Shown here: piece after piece, positions 1 to 8,482 of the stretch
Position numbering within the stretch: position 1 is the first letter of the stretch
Layout of the letters: each line of letters begins with the position of its first letter
Assembly: GCA_046598415.1 (NCBI GenBank)
Contig: JBKJIG010000103.1
Coordinates: forward strand, 22,430-86,429
DNA: 64,000 nt
Direction of reading: 5' to 3'
DNA from: VFJZ01 sp046598415
GTDB lineage: Bacteria; Actinomycetota; Thermoleophilia; Gaiellales; F1-60-MAGs149
Notes under the pieces: generated by a model
Databases searched by the model: none
Seen by the model: the letters and a program-made list of their open reading frames with translations, nothing else
What the model was told of the DNA's origin: nothing
Made by a program: the position numbers and the translations under genes

Positions 1-2
1 GG

Positions 3-1904
3 CCGATCGTCGGCGTGCACCCGATCCGCGACGAGGTGCTCGGCGTCCGCTGCGTGCGTCAGCTGGCCGGAGCCGGCGAGCGGCACGACATGGTGGTGAT
101 CGGCGTCGGCCACCTCCGCATCGAGGCAGCCATCGACGACGTGATCGCCGCGGGCGGCACCCGCGTGGTGATCGTGCCGGGGCTCGGCAGCGAGTCGAGC
201 CACCAGGGCGCGGCCACCGCCGCGCGGGTGGGCGTAAAGCTGGCGGCGGCCGGGATCGCCATGCTCGGACCGAACTGCATGGGCGTCGCGACGCCGCACG
301 TGGCGTCGCCGTGGATCGGCGGGATCCCATCCAGCTTCGTGCCCGGCGGCGTCGCCGGCATCGTCCAGTCGGGCTCGCTCGGGTCGGTGCTGGTCGGCAT
401 GGGGCCGCGCACGGGGTTCCGCACCGTCATCTCGACCGGCGGCGAGGCGACCGTCGACATCGCCGACCTGCTCGCGTATCTGGCAGCGGACGGGCGCACC
501 CGCGTGGTCGGCCTGTTCATCGAGGGCATCCGCCGGCCGGCGGCGTTCGAGGCGGGGCTCCGCCTGATGGCCGAGGCCGGCAAGCCCGTGGTCGTGCTGA
601 AGGTGGGCACGTCGGCGGTCGCGGCGCGGGCCGCGCTCGCGCACACCGGGGCGCTCGTCGGCTCCGATCGCAGCTTCTCGGCGGTGCTGCGCCACTACGG
701 CGCGATCCGCGTCGCCGACGCGAGCTCCTGGGTCGAGCACCTGGTCGCGTTCGGCGCGAACCGGACGCCCCGCGGCACGCGCATCGGCGCGATCACGGCC
801 TCGGGCGGCGAGGGTGAGCACGTCGCCGACCTGGCCGAGCGCGTCGGCGCGCCGATGTCGGACCCGTCCCCGGCGCTCGCCGGGCGCCTGCGCGAGCGGT
901 TCCCCAACTTCGGCCACATCGCGAACCCCGTCGATGCGTGGGCGATCGAGGCGGCCGAGATCGTGTTCCCCGCGATTCTCGACGAGCTCGCCGAGTCGGG
1001 GGAGTTCGACGCGCTGCTGTCGGTCGCCGATCACAGCCGCTGGGTGACGAGCTCGATCGCGGAGCACTACGCCGATATGCTGCGCCAGCTCGTGAGCCGC
1101 GCCGAGCTAGGGCTGTTCCCGTGCGCCATCTCGGTGACGACCGCGGAGCCGCCCGAGGCCGACCTGCGGTATGCGCTGGAGCACGACCTGCCGCTGCTGC
1201 GCGGCGTGGCGCCGGGCGTGGCGGCCCTCACCGCCCGGCTCGCCTTCGCGCCGGTCGTGCCCCGGCCGCGGGCGGTGCCGGCAGGCGAGCCGGTCACCGG
1301 CGCCGGCGCACTGGCCGAGTTCGAGTCGACCGCGATCCTCGCCGCGCACGGCATCCCGTCCGCGCGCGCGATCCGGTGCGAGACCGCGGCCGCGGCGGCC
1401 GCCGCCGCGACACGGATCGGCTACCCGGTCGTCGTCAAGGTCGACGGCCCGGCCCACAAGGCCCGGGCCGGCGGCGTCGCGATCGGTCTCGCGGACGAGG
1501 CGGGCGTCACCGCGGCCGCCGACCGCATGGGCGGCAGGGTGATCGTCGCGGAGCAGGTCCGGGGCGGGGTCGAGGTGCTGCTCGGCACGGTGCGCGACCC
1601 CGACTACGGCGCCGTCGTCGTCGCCGGCGTCGGCGGCGGCACGGCCGAGGCCCTGGATCTCGCCGCCGCCGCGCTGGCACCGCTCGACCAGGCCGGCGCC
1701 GAGCAGCTCGTGCGGGCCGTGCCGGCGCTGACGCGACTGGTCGGCGACCCGGTCCCGGCCGCGCTGCTCCAGGCGATCGTGGCGCTCGGCGACCTCGCCG
1801 CGGCGCATCCCGAGATCATGGAGATCGACGTCAACCCCCTGCTCGTCCAGGCCGACGCCGTCGTCGCGCTGGACGGGCTGATCGTCCTCGGAGGACCCTC
1901 ATGA
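3..1904 (+). CDS. Acyl-CoA synthetase, ADP-forming (acetate-CoA ligase alpha/beta fusion), 5' partial
   Basis: The frame is open to the left edge, so the start lies outside the window; an in-frame GTG at 15 is probably internal. The visible N-terminal part is the end of a CoA-binding Rossmann domain, followed by succinyl-CoA-ligase-like domains with the conserved phospho-histidine in ALAHTGALVGSD (His about residue 210 counted from position 15). The C-terminal third is an ATP-grasp domain (GYPVVVKV, then a Lys/Gly-rich loop). The family makes acyl-CoA from acid, ATP and CoA, or runs the reverse reaction, in the cytoplasm. The stop overlaps the next ATG (ATGA), so it is cotranscribed with an enoyl-CoA hydratase remnant, which suggests catabolism of a carboxylic acid. 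The substrate cannot be read from the sequence. Confidence 0.9.
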   Translation, partial: PIVGVHPIRDEVLGVRCVRQLAGAGERHDMVVIGVGHLRIEAAIDDVIAAGGTRVVIVPGLGSESSHQGAATAARVGVKLAAAGIAMLGPNCMGVATPHVASPWIGGIPSSFVPGGVAGIVQSGSLGSVLVGMGPRTGFRTVISTGGEATVDIADLLAYLAADGRTRVVGLFIEGIRRPAAFEAGLRLMAEAGKPVVVLKVGTSAVAARAALAHTGALVGSDRSFSAVLRHYGAIRVADASSWVEHLVAFGANRTPRGTRIGAITASGGEGEHVADLAERVGAPMSDPSPALAGRLRERFPNFGHIANPVDAWAIEAAEIVFPAILDELAESGEFDALLSVADHSRWVTSSIAEHYADMLRQLVSRAELGLFPCAISVTTAEPPEADLRYALEHDLPLLRGVAPGVAALTARLAFAPVVPRPRAVPAGEPVTGAGALAEFESTAILAAHGIPSARAIRCETAAAAAAAATRIGYPVVVKVDGPAHKARAGGVAIGLADEAGVTAAADRMGGRVIVAEQVRGGVEVLLGTVRDPDYGAVVVAGVGGGTAEALDLAAAALAPLDQAGAEQLVRAVPALTRLVGDPVPAALLQAIVALGDLAAAHPEIMEIDVNPLLVQADAVVALDGLIVLGGPS

Positions 1905-2548
1905 GCGACCCGCTGCTGGTCGAGCGTCGCGGGCCGGCCGCCTGGCTGACCCTCAACCGCCCCGACAAGGTGAACGCGCTGAACGCCGAGCTGCTCGCGG
2001 GGGTGGAGGCGGCGCTGCACGAGGTCGCGGCCGACGACGAGGCCAAGGTCGTCGTCCTCACCGGCGCCGGTGAGCGCGCCTGCTCGGCCGGATTCGACCT
2101 CGAGGCCGCCGCCGGCGACTCACTGGGTCACGCGGCCGAGCAGTGGCACGAGCACCTGGAGTACGACGTCGCCGTGACGATGCGCCTGTGGTCGTTTCCG
2201 AAGCCGACGATCGCCGCGGTTCGCGGGCACTGCCTCGCGGGTGGGTGCGAGCTCGCGATGGCGTGCGACATGGTCGTGAGCGGCGAGAGCGGCCGCTTCG
2301 GCGAGCCAGAGATCCGGTTCGGCTCAGGCCCCGTGACGTACCGCTGGGAGGTCAGACCTCGGCCAGCACCGGCTCGCGCTCGGCCGAAGGACCGCCCGTG
2401 GGCTGAGCGGCGGCCGGTGCGGGCGGATGCATCGGCAGCAGCACGGCCGGCGCGACGGCGACCAGCGTCAGCACCATCGCGAACCAGAACGTCGAGCCGA
2501 ACGCCGCTGAGAGCGGCTCGGCGATCACCGCGCGCTGGCCGTCGGTGA
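1901..2548 (+). pseudogene. Enoyl-CoA hydratase/isomerase, 3'-truncated
   Basis: Residues 1-147 are a typical crotonase N-terminal half: NRPDKVNALNAELL, the first oxyanion-hole segment (ACSAGFDLE), the second (GHCLAGGCELAMACD) and GEPEIRFGSG. Homology stops at about 2343, where the next residues should lead into the second half of the fold. Instead the frame runs antisense through the end of the convergent MFS gene to a stop at 2546-2548, giving an arginine/proline-rich tail. About 100 C-terminal residues, including the trimerisation helices, are missing, so it is unlikely to be active. Its start overlaps the CoA ligase stop. The break sits within about ten bases of the MFS stop codon and looks like a recombination or assembly junction. 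Confidence 0.8.
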
Positions 2549-3881
2549 GCACCTGCGGGGCGCCCAGACCGCTCGACGCTCCGCCCGGCGCGAGCCCGGA
2601 CAGGTTGGTCTCGATCTGGCCCTGCAGCGTGACCGCGAGGATCGCGGTGCCGAGGGCACCGCCGACGCGGTTCAGGATGTTCAGCGTCGTCGTGGCACGC
2701 GGCACGGCGGCGCGGTCGAGCACCTGGTAGGCGGCGCTCATCGCGGGCATCATCGTCATGCCGAGGCCGGCGCCGCGGATGAACAGCGAGCTGCCGAGCA
2801 GCGCCTCCGATGTCGTCGCGGTGACCTGCGTGAAGGCGAAGGTGCCGAGCAGCACCACGCCGAGGCCGGCGACGACGATGCGGCCCGGACCGAGCTTGTC
2901 GACCAGCCGGCCCGCGATGGGCATCGCGACGGCGACGCCGAGGCCCTGCGGTGCGAGCAGCAGGCCGGCCTCGAGGGCCGACGCACCGCGCACGAGCTGG
3001 AAGTACAGCGGCATCAGGATCATGGCGCCGAACAGCGCGCCACCGAGCACAAACGTCGTGGCGGACGAGGCCCAGAACGCCCGCACGCGGAACAGCTGCA
3101 GGTCGAGCAGCGGCCGCGTCCTGTGCAGTGCGTGCCAGACGAACGCGCCGATCAGCACCACACCGGCGGCGATCGACAGCAGCGACCGGGCGCCCGTCAT
3201 CGAGCCCTCGGCGCCGGCCTCGGCCAGGCCGTAGACGAGCAGCGTCAGGCCCGGCGACAGGTAGAGGAAGCCGCGCACGTCGAGCGGGTGACGCACCTGC
3301 GGGCGGTCGTGATCGAGGATGCGCATCGCCAGCACCAGCGCGACGGCGCCGACGGGCACGTTCACGAAGAAGATCCAGCGCCACGAGATCTCGTCGATCA
3401 GGTACCCGCCCAGCACGGGACCGATCACGGGGGCGATCAGCATCGGCACGCCGATCACGCTCATCACTCGACCCATGCGCTGCGGGCCGGCGGCCTGCGC
3501 GAGGATCATCATGCCGGTCGGCATCACCATGCCGCCGCCGAGGCCCTGGAGCACGCGGAAGATGATCAGGCTCTCCGACGACCAGGCGAACCCGCACAGC
3601 GCCGAGCCGGCCGCGAACAGGCTGACGGCGACCAGGAACAGCCGCTTCGTGCCGAACCGTTCTGCGGCCCAGCCGGTCAGCGGGATGACGGTCGCAAGCG
3701 CCAGCATGTAGCCGGTCGAGACCCACTGGATGGTGCCCAGCGACGCGTTCAGGTCGCGGGCCAGCGCGTCGATGGCGACGTTGACGATCGTCGTGTCGAG
3801 GATCGACATGACGGCGCCGAGGATGACGACGCTGGAGATCGCCCAGAGGCGGCGGTCGAGGCCCCCGCTCACCGTGCGCAC
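2352..3881 (-). CDS. MFS drug:H+ antiporter, DHA2 (EmrB/QacA-like) family
   Basis: This is a 509-residue integral membrane protein with about 14 hydrophobic segments, the usual DHA2 size. Visible signatures are an Asp in the first helix (SILDTTIVNVA), motif A after the second helix (GWAAERFGTKR) and an antiporter motif C-like stretch in helix 5 (PMLIAPVIGPVLGG). The family exports hydrophobic drugs or metabolites in exchange for protons. It overlaps the 3' end of the upstream marR-type gene by 13 bases, so the two form an operon and the regulator is the likely repressor. The short C-terminal tail ends directly at the truncated hydratase, with no terminator visible. Confidence 0.93.
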   Translation of the reverse strand: MRTVSGGLDRRLWAISSVVILGAVMSILDTTIVNVAIDALARDLNASLGTIQWVSTGYMLALATVIPLTGWAAERFGTKRLFLVAVSLFAAGSALCGFAWSSESLIIFRVLQGLGGGMVMPTGMMILAQAAGPQRMGRVMSVIGVPMLIAPVIGPVLGGYLIDEISWRWIFFVNVPVGAVALVLAMRILDHDRPQVRHPLDVRGFLYLSPGLTLLVYGLAEAGAEGSMTGARSLLSIAAGVVLIGAFVWHALHRTRPLLDLQLFRVRAFWASSATTFVLGGALFGAMILMPLYFQLVRGASALEAGLLLAPQGLGVAVAMPIAGRLVDKLGPGRIVVAGLGVVLLGTFAFTQVTATTSEALLGSSLFIRGAGLGMTMMPAMSAAYQVLDRAAVPRATTTLNILNRVGGALGTAILAVTLQGQIETNLSGLAPGGASSGLGAPQVLTDGQRAVIAEPLSAAFGSTFWFAMVLTLVAVAPAVLLPMHPPAPAAAQPTGGPSAEREPVLAEV

Positions 3882-4336
3882 CGCGCTGTCTCGGCCAGCG
3901 GCGCGAGCGCCTCGAACAGGCGCTGCTGCTGGTCGGCATCGAGCGACTTCAGCATCTCGCGCACTGCGCCGAGCTTCGCGGCGGCGAACTGCTCGACGTA
4001 CGCAATGCCGGTGTCGGTCGCGTGGACGCGCTTGACGCGACGGTCATCGGCGTCCTCGCGGCGCTCGACGAGGCCTGCGCGCGACAGGCCGTCACAGGCG
4101 CGGCTGGCGGTGGCGGCCGAGATGCCGAGGCGCGTTGCGAGATCGCCGACCGACTGGCCGCCGGCCGCGTTGAGCAGGTGGAGCAGGCGGACCTGGCTGA
4201 TCGACAGGTCGCCGAACGACAGCGACCCGGCCGCGCTCATGTTCGAGCGCCGCCCGATCGCGGCGAAGAGCGCGACGAGGCGCTCGGCGAGCTCGGCCGA
4301 GGCGGTCGGGCCAGATGCATGCGATTCAGCAATCAT
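3869..4336 (-). CDS. MarR-family transcriptional regulator
   Basis: A 155-residue winged-helix protein. The start ATG at 4336 is chosen over an upstream in-frame one at 4408 because the longer version would run through the operator palindrome and the divergent gene. The core reads SISQVRLLHLLNAAGG (helix 2), then SVGDLATRLGISAATASRACDGL (helix-turn-helix) and VERREDADDRRVKRV (the wing with its conserved DxR). The terminal helices would form the dimer interface. It is cotranscribed with the MFS exporter and divergent from an aminotransferase. By analogy with MarR/MprA it should repress both directions until a ligand binds, but no ligand can be inferred. Confidence 0.9.
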   Translation of the reverse strand: MIAESHASGPTASAELAERLVALFAAIGRRSNMSAAGSLSFGDLSISQVRLLHLLNAAGGQSVGDLATRLGISAATASRACDGLSRAGLVERREDADDRRVKRVHATDTGIAYVEQFAAAKLGAVREMLKSLDADQQQRLFEALAPLAETARCAR

Positions 4337-4343
4337 TTCGCAA

Positions 4344-4358
4344 ATGCAATGATTGCAT
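4344..4358. promoter_or_regulatory. Palindromic operator between marR-type gene and aminotransferase
   Basis: ATGCAAT-G-ATTGCAT is a perfect 15-base inverted repeat in the 50-base divergent spacer, with a further ATGCAAG half-site at 4361-4367. Size, symmetry and position fit a MarR-dimer operator. It lies about 30 bases upstream of the aminotransferase ATG and 8 bases upstream of the regulator ATG, so binding would block both promoters. The assignment to this regulator is inference. Confidence 0.65.
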
Positions 4359-4386
4359 ACATGCAAGTACCTCGCAAGCCGATAGG

Positions 4387-5508
4387 ATGACCGCCGTGCT
4401 GGAGCCATTCCTCCTCGAGCGGTACTTCGCCGAGCACGAGTTCGCCACGCCCCACCTGCTGTGCTCGTCCGACCTGGAGACCGTCGAGATGCGCGAGCTC
4501 GTGGCCACCGCCGACGACGAGACGGCCGCGCTGTGGCACGACCTGCGCCTCGGCTACACCGAGACGACCGGCCACCCCCTGCTGCGCGCCGAGCTGGCCG
4601 CGCTGTACGAGACGGTCGACGCCGACGAGGTCGTCACGTTCGCGGGCGCCAGCGAGGCGATCACGTGCCTCGTCTCCGGCCTCGTCGGCCCCGGCGACCA
4701 CGTGGTGGCGACCTGGCCGGGCTACCAGTCGCTCTACGCCGTCGCCCGGGCCGCCGGCGCCGACGTGACCACGATCGAGCTGCACGCGAGCGACGACTGG
4801 TCGCTCGACCCCGGCGCGATCGAGGCCGCGCTGCGTCCCGAGACGCGGCTGATCGTCGTCAACGCGCCGCACAACCCGACCGGCATGCTGCCGTCCCGCG
4901 CGACGTGGCGCGCGCTCGCGGGCCTCGCCGCCGACGCCGGCGCAACCCTGCTCTGCGACGAGGTCTACCGACTGCTCGAGCACGATCCGGCCGACCGGCT
5001 CGAGGCCGGCGCCGACCTCGGCGACCACGTCGTCTCGGTCGGCGTGCTCTCGAAGAGCTACGGCCTCGCGGGCCTGCGCATCGGGTGGCTGGCGACCCGG
5101 GGCTCCACCATCCGGGCGGCGGCCGTGCGCGTCAAGGACTACGGCTCGATGTGCAACGCCGCGCCGGCGGAGATCCTCGGCGTGATCGCGCTGCGCGGTG
5201 CCGAGCCGATCCTCGCGCGCAACCGCGCACTAGTGCTGGACAACGTCGCGCTGGCCGACGAACTGATCAACCGCCATTCCCGGCGGCTCGAGTGGCTTCG
5301 GCCACGTGCCGGAGCGATCGGCTTCCCGCGGCTGCTCGACGACGAGCCGGTCGATGCCTTCTGCGCGCGCCTGCGCGACGAGCAAGGTGTGTTGCTGTTG
5401 CCCGGTACGGTCTACGGGCACACGGAAAACCACTTCCGCATCGGCTTCGGCCGGGCGGGAACGCCCGCGGCACTCGACCGTCTGGACGCCTTCCTGCAGA
5501 CGGCGTAG
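4387..5508 (+). CDS. PLP-dependent aminotransferase, class I/II
   Basis: A 373-residue fold-type I enzyme. NAPHNPTGMLPS carries the conserved Asn-Pro that contacts PLP, LLCDEVYRLLE carries the Asp that pairs with the PLP nitrogen, and SKSYGLAGLRIGW holds the Schiff-base lysine (about Lys223) and the phosphate-binding region. The ATG at 4387 is used because upstream codons lie in the operator. The protein is somewhat shorter than AspC-type enzymes and resembles actinobacterial aminotransferases of unknown substrate. It diverges from the marR-MFS pair and probably shares its control. A PotC-like permease follows after 9 bases. Confidence 0.88.
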   Translation: MTAVLEPFLLERYFAEHEFATPHLLCSSDLETVEMRELVATADDETAALWHDLRLGYTETTGHPLLRAELAALYETVDADEVVTFAGASEAITCLVSGLVGPGDHVVATWPGYQSLYAVARAAGADVTTIELHASDDWSLDPGAIEAALRPETRLIVVNAPHNPTGMLPSRATWRALAGLAADAGATLLCDEVYRLLEHDPADRLEAGADLGDHVVSVGVLSKSYGLAGLRIGWLATRGSTIRAAAVRVKDYGSMCNAAPAEILGVIALRGAEPILARNRALVLDNVALADELINRHSRRLEWLRPRAGAIGFPRLLDDEPVDAFCARLRDEQGVLLLPGTVYGHTENHFRIGFGRAGTPAALDRLDAFLQTA

Positions 5509-5517
5509 CCTCAGCGC

Positions 5518-6354
5518 ATGGCCGCCTCGAGCGTCGCGATCAGCCGCCGTGGCCGGCGCACCCTGTGCCTCTACTTCACCGGGTTCCTCGCGTTCCTCTA
5601 CCTCCCGCTCGCCCTCATGCTGGGCCTGTCGTTCGGCGAGAACTTCTCCGGGTTGCCATGGACCGGGTTCACGCTCGACTGGTACCGCGAGGCCTACCGG
5701 TTCGACGGCCTGTCCGCCCAATCGTCGATCTGGCGCGCGCTGTTCAACTCGGTCTGGATCGGCCTCGCCGTCGCGATCATCGACACCACCCTGGCGCTGC
5801 TGTTCTCCTACGGCCTCGCCCGCGGCCAGCGCGTCGTCGGCCGGCCGGCCATCCTCGCGCTCTGCCTGATGCCGCTCGCCGCACCGCCCGCCGCGTACGG
5901 CGCGGCCGTGCTGATCCTCGCCCGACGCGGACCGGTGACGACCGACTTCGGGCTCCATTTGGTGCTGCTCGCCCATGCCGTGCTGTTCCTGCCGATAGCG
6001 ATTCTGTTCCTGCTGCCCCGCATCAGCGCCATCGCCCGCGAGATCCTGGAGTCGTCCGAGGACCTCGGCGCAACCGGCCCGCAGACGCTCGGCCGCATCG
6101 TGATACCGCTCACGCGGCCTGCGCTGGTGGGCGCGTTCGCGTCGACGTTCCTGTTCTCGTTCAACGAGCCCGCGGTTGCCGGGTGGCTCGTCAACCGGCA
6201 GATCACCTACCCCGTGTTGCTGTTCGGCGTCGGCCGGGGATCGGCGACCGGACCGCTCGTGGCCGCGGTCGCGACGGCGGGCTATCCGGTCGTGCTGATG
6301 GCGATCGCCGTGATCCAGTTCGGGGTGCGCGGACGCCGTGACGAAGGCGAGTAA
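5518..6354 (+). CDS. ABC transporter permease, PotC-like (spermidine/putrescine class)
   Basis: A 278-residue membrane protein with about six hydrophobic segments. The cytoplasmic loop ILESSEDLGATGPQTLGRIVIPL is the EAA motif that docks on the ATPase. It belongs with BPD-transport permeases of the polyamine/opine/sulfonate type. No ATPase, binding protein or partner permease lies beside it, which is unusual because these systems are normally four adjacent genes. It may use a distant ATPase or be the remnant of a lost operon. It lies 9 bases after the aminotransferase and runs into the next gene. Confidence 0.82.
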   Translation: MAASSVAISRRGRRTLCLYFTGFLAFLYLPLALMLGLSFGENFSGLPWTGFTLDWYREAYRFDGLSAQSSIWRALFNSVWIGLAVAIIDTTLALLFSYGLARGQRVVGRPAILALCLMPLAAPPAAYGAAVLILARRGPVTTDFGLHLVLLAHAVLFLPIAILFLLPRISAIAREILESSEDLGATGPQTLGRIVIPLTRPALVGAFASTFLFSFNEPAVAGWLVNRQITYPVLLFGVGRGSATGPLVAAVATAGYPVVLMAIAVIQFGVRGRRDEGE

Positions 6355-6355
6355 G

Positions 6356-7294
6356 ATGGTTGACGTGACAACTACATCGCCATCTCATGGCGCCTTCGTC
6401 CGCGCGGCGGCGACCTTCCGCGACTGGGTCACCGCCGCCGGCTCCTCCGCCCTTCCCGCCGAGTCCGGCCGCTACCACCTCTACGTCTCGCTGGCGTGCC
6501 CCTGGGCGCACCGCACGGTCATCGTCCGCCACCTGAAGGGACTCGAGGACGTCATCTCGATGTCGGTCGTCGACCCGCTCCGCGACGAGCGCGGCTGGGC
6601 CTTCACCGGCGCGCCCCGCACCGACGCCGACGAACTGAACGGCTTCACGTTCCTGGCCGAGGCCTACACCGCCACCGACCCCGCCTACCGTGGCCGCGTG
6701 ACGGTGCCGGTGCTGTGGGACAAGCAGACGCACCGGATCGTCAACAACGAGTCGGCCGAGGTGATCCGGATGCTGAACGGCGCGTTCGACGCCTTCACCG
6801 ACGTCGACCTCGACCTGTACCCGGCGGTGCTCGCCGACGAGATCGACGCGATCAACGCGCGCGTCTACGACGGCCTCAACAACGCCGTCTACCGCGCCGG
6901 CTTCGGACGCACGCAGGCCGCGTACGACACTGCGGTGCACGACGTGTTCGACACGCTCGACTGGCTCGAGGAGCGGCTCACGACGCGGCGCTACCTGCTC
7001 GGTGGGCCGCAGACCACCGAGGCCGACTGGCGCACGTTCACGACGCTGGTGCGGTTCGACCCGGTCTACGTCACGCACTTCCGCTGCGACCGCCGCCGGA
7101 TCGTCGACTACCCCGCGCTGTCCGGCTACCTGCGCGACCTGTACGCCGTGCCCGGCGTGGCCGAGACGGTTGACTTCGATCAGATCCGCCGCCATTACTT
7201 CCTCACCCACCACGAACTGAACCCGCGCGGGATCCTGCCGATCGGGCCCGACGTCGACCTGACGGCACCGCACGGGCGGGAGGCGCTGGCATGA
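6356..7294 (+). CDS. Glutathionyl-hydroquinone reductase-like protein (xi-class GST, YqjG/PcpF family)
   Basis: About 312 residues. The thioredoxin-fold N-terminus carries SLACPWAHR with the catalytic Cys at about residue 48, the hallmark Cys-Pro-Trp-Ala of this class, and the C-terminal half is all-helical. Family members use glutathione to reduce glutathionyl-hydroquinones. Actinobacteria usually use mycothiol, so the thiol here is uncertain. The ATG at 6356 directly follows the permease stop; an upstream ATG at 6338 would add six residues. The stop overlaps the next ATG. The following dioxygenase remnant and maleylacetate-reductase-like gene suggest (halo)hydroquinone breakdown. Confidence 0.85.
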   Translation: MVDVTTTSPSHGAFVRAAATFRDWVTAAGSSALPAESGRYHLYVSLACPWAHRTVIVRHLKGLEDVISMSVVDPLRDERGWAFTGAPRTDADELNGFTFLAEAYTATDPAYRGRVTVPVLWDKQTHRIVNNESAEVIRMLNGAFDAFTDVDLDLYPAVLADEIDAINARVYDGLNNAVYRAGFGRTQAAYDTAVHDVFDTLDWLEERLTTRRYLLGGPQTTEADWRTFTTLVRFDPVYVTHFRCDRRRIVDYPALSGYLRDLYAVPGVAETVDFDQIRRHYFLTHHELNPRGILPIGPDVDLTAPHGREALA

Positions 7295-7461
7295 GGACGC
7301 GGTTGCACGGCATCCACCACGTGGCCGCGATCACGGCCGACGCACAGCCGAACGTCGATGAGCACTCAGGCGTGCTCTCCGAGATCGCCACCGCCGCGCC
7401 GGGGTTCCTCATCGACGAGCCGACCCTGAGGAGCCCGCGCGATGTGGCCTCCCACGCGTGA
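7291..7461 (+). pseudogene. Ring-cleaving dioxygenase (glyoxalase/VOC, PcpA/MhqO type), internally deleted remnant
   Basis: This 56-codon frame begins like a two-module VOC dioxygenase (LHGIHHVAAITADAQPNVD, with the first metal-ligand His) and ends like its C-terminal module (SEIATAAPGFLIDEP). About 250 central residues are absent. The junction falls at the short shared segment Gly-Val-Leu, which occurs in both halves of intact family members, so a recombination between the two seems likely. The frame survives, but the active site does not. ATGA overlap with the upstream gene and overlap with the next one show that it was the middle gene of an operon. Confidence 0.75.
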
Positions 7462-8428
7462 CTTCACCCTCGCCGAGGGCGACCGGCTGATCCGCTTCGG
7501 CCCGGGCGCCCTCGCCGACGCGCCGCGCCTGCTGGCCCGAGCCGGCTTCGCCGGGTACGCGCTGCTGACGACCGAGCGCGCGGCCGAGCAGGCATCCGAG
7601 GTGGTCGACCGGGCGGCCGTCGTCGTGATGGTGCCGCCCGGACCGGTGCCCGAGGCCGCCGCGGCCGTGCGCAGCGCGGTCGGCACGCGGCCGCTGGTCG
7701 CGCTCGGCGGTGGCCGCGTCGTCGACTCCGCAAAGGCGATCGGCTCGGCCGACCGGCTGTCGGTCGCCACCATCGCGACCACGCTGTCGGGGGCCGAGCT
7801 GTCGGCCCATCACCGGCCCCTGGCCGGGCACGAGCGCGGCCGGCACGTGCGGCCGGCGCTGGTGATCGCCGATCCGGCCGTGATGGCCTCGCAGCCCTTG
7901 CCGGGGCTCGCCGAGTCGGCCATGAACGCCCTCGCCCACGCTCTCGAGTCGCTCTACTCGCCGCGCGCGAACCCGTTCTCCGAGGCGACGGCCATCCAGG
8001 CCGCGCGCCAGCTGGACGCCGGTTTCGCCAACGACGAGACGAACCGTCCCGCGCTCGCCCTCGGCGCCCTGCTGGCCGGGCACGCGCTCGGCCTGACCGG
8101 CTTCGCGCTGCACCACGTGATCAGCCAGTCCATCGTCCGCAGCACCGCCGCACCGCACGGCGCCGTCAACGCCGTGCTGCTGCCGCACGTCGCCCGGTTC
8201 ATGGAGGCGCGCGCGCCACGCGAGTTGGCGCTGTTCCACGACGCCGTCGATCTCGGCCGCCTCTCGCGCGCCGCCGGCACGAACGGCCTCGGCGCGCTCG
8301 GCATCGAGCGCGATGATCTGCCGTCGATCGTGAAGGCCACGGCCGCGCGCCGCAGCGATCTCGCAGCCACGCCGGGCGACCCGATCACGACCAGCGAGCT
8401 GCAGGCGCTGCTCGACGCCGCGTACTGA
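7442..8428 (+). CDS. Iron-containing alcohol dehydrogenase, maleylacetate reductase-like
   Basis: A 328-residue dehydroquinate-synthase-like fold. LVALGGGRVVDSAKAI is the NAD-binding GGGxxxDxAK loop. MNALAHALESLYS and HHVISQ...APHGAVNAVLLPHV supply the histidines expected at the metal site. In the maleylacetate reductase subgroup the enzyme turns maleylacetate into 3-oxoadipate. Lying directly after a VOC dioxygenase remnant and a glutathionyl-hydroquinone-reductase-like gene, it fits the last step of hydroquinone degradation. The ATG at 7442 lies inside the remnant frame, so the deletion did not destroy it. Another alcohol substrate is possible. Confidence 0.82.
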   Translation: MWPPTRDFTLAEGDRLIRFGPGALADAPRLLARAGFAGYALLTTERAAEQASEVVDRAAVVVMVPPGPVPEAAAAVRSAVGTRPLVALGGGRVVDSAKAIGSADRLSVATIATTLSGAELSAHHRPLAGHERGRHVRPALVIADPAVMASQPLPGLAESAMNALAHALESLYSPRANPFSEATAIQAARQLDAGFANDETNRPALALGALLAGHALGLTGFALHHVISQSIVRSTAAPHGAVNAVLLPHVARFMEARAPRELALFHDAVDLGRLSRAAGTNGLGALGIERDDLPSIVKATAARRSDLAATPGDPITTSELQALLDAAY

Positions 8429-8482
8429 CGGGCGGTGCGCGGCCGGGGCCGGCACCGTCGTACGATGCCCGGCGTGGAGCGG

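Noticed and set aside
938..2548. A single 536-codon frame joining the antisense-like shadow of the CoA ligase to the hydratase.
   Set aside because: The first half is a shadow frame; the hydratase starts at ATG 1901, coupled to the CoA ligase stop.
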